DNA of 41,528 bases from an uncultured Eubacterium sp. (GTDB lineage: Bacteria; Bacillota; Clostridia; Lachnospirales; CAG-274): the NCBI GenBank assembly GCA_900545305.1, contig UQYD01000015.1:1-41528 (forward strand). The letters run 5' to 3'. Positions 41,353 to 41,528 of the stretch are shown piece after piece; position 1 is the stretch's first letter, and each line of letters opens with the position of its first letter. The notes beneath the pieces were generated by a model. That model searched no databases. It saw nothing but the letters and a program-made list of their open reading frames with translations, and was not told where the DNA came from. Position numbers and translations under genes: made by a program.

Positions 41353-41528
41353 TGGTCAGAACAAATAACTGCGTTATTTGTGGCTTGCAGGCAAGCCATC
41401 GGATTTATCTTTCCGATTCATTGGTCAGAACAAATAACTGCGTTATTTGTAGCTTGCAGGCAAGCCATCGGATTTATCTTTCCGATTCATTGGTCAGAAC
41501 AAATAACTGCGTTATTTGTAGCTTGCAG
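41353..41528 (+). repeat. 69-bp tandem repeat array, 2.55 copies, truncated by the window edge
   Basis: Units start at 41353, 41422 and 41491 (TGGTCAGAACAAATAACTGC...). Only one difference is seen between copies (G/A at 41383). Each unit holds three inverted repeats: ACAAATAAC-TGC-GTTATTTGT (41361-41381), a GGCTTGC/GCAAGCC type (41382-41397) and ATCGGA-N8-TCCGAT (41398-41417). No open reading frame of note. No unique spacers, so it is not a CRISPR array. Confidence 0.9.

Noticed and set aside
41353..41528. CRISPR array
   Set aside because: The 69-bp units are contiguous and almost identical, with no unique spacers, and no cas genes are in the window.

Overview
The window is low-GC DNA from an anaerobic, probably spore-forming Clostridia-type Firmicute; Lachnospirales is a guess from overall gene content. 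The signs are AGGAGG-type ribosome sites before almost every gene, strong sigma-A promoters, three T-box leaders, a spoIID gene, rubrerythrin, the FMN enoyl reductase FabK under a FabT/MarR regulator, and a two-subunit iron-sulfur serine dehydratase. Most genes are ordinary housekeeping genes in tight operons. The accessory material sits at about 9.4-14 kb, 21.9-22.6 kb, 36.2-36.5 kb and the right edge.

Layout. 1-2.1 kb: aconitase-family hydratase running off the left edge. 2.3-4.3 kb: GNAT protein, PHP phosphoesterase, small zinc-ribbon protein. 4.4-8.6 kb (minus): ftsH, spoIID, murA. 8.7-9.3 kb: rubrerythrin. 9.4-14 kb: Cys/Gly-rich mini-protein, membrane protein, a GNAT toxin-antitoxin-like pair, Cu/Zn superoxide dismutase, a 52-residue peptide gene, a secreted beta-helix protein and an XRE regulator. 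14.1-21.7 kb (minus): fatty-acid operon fabT-fabH-fabK-fabD-fabG-fabF-fabZ-accD-accA, with a FabT-type operator overlapping the promoter -10 box. 21.9-22.6 kb: a compact two-gene cassette inserted at the 3' end of a PucR-type regulator gene and flanked by a 29-bp direct repeat. 22.6-25.5 kb: pucR-like regulator divergent from sdaAB-sdaAA. 25.6-31.25 kb (minus): trpE-G-C-F-B-A behind a tryptophan T-box, with no trpD. 31.3-34.2 kb (minus): ACT-domain regulator, hom, lysC. 34.4-36.1 kb (minus): nitrilase-family amidase and patatin. 36.2-36.5 kb: MITE-like repeat. 36.6-41.3 kb (plus): T-box-thrS, an MBL-fold hydrolase, T-box-tyrS. 41.35 kb to the end: a 69-bp tandem repeat with three inverted repeats per unit.

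How it fits together. The fab/acc operon makes malonyl-CoA and elongates acyl chains, but lacks acpP, accB and accC, which must lie elsewhere. The trp, thrS and tyrS leaders sense uncharged tRNA; in all three the T-box bulge matches the expected tRNA discriminator base (C for Trp, A for Thr, U for Tyr). Hom and LysC supply the aspartate-family pathway. Rubrerythrin and SodC handle oxidative stress.

The most unusual items are the pucR-targeted cassette with its 29-bp repeats and a frameshifted second gene, the 69-bp repeat array with related single copies elsewhere in the window, the trp operon without trpD and its variant T-box, and a terminator plus possible leader peptide in front of the pucR-like gene. 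No tRNA, rRNA, CRISPR array or complete insertion sequence was seen.
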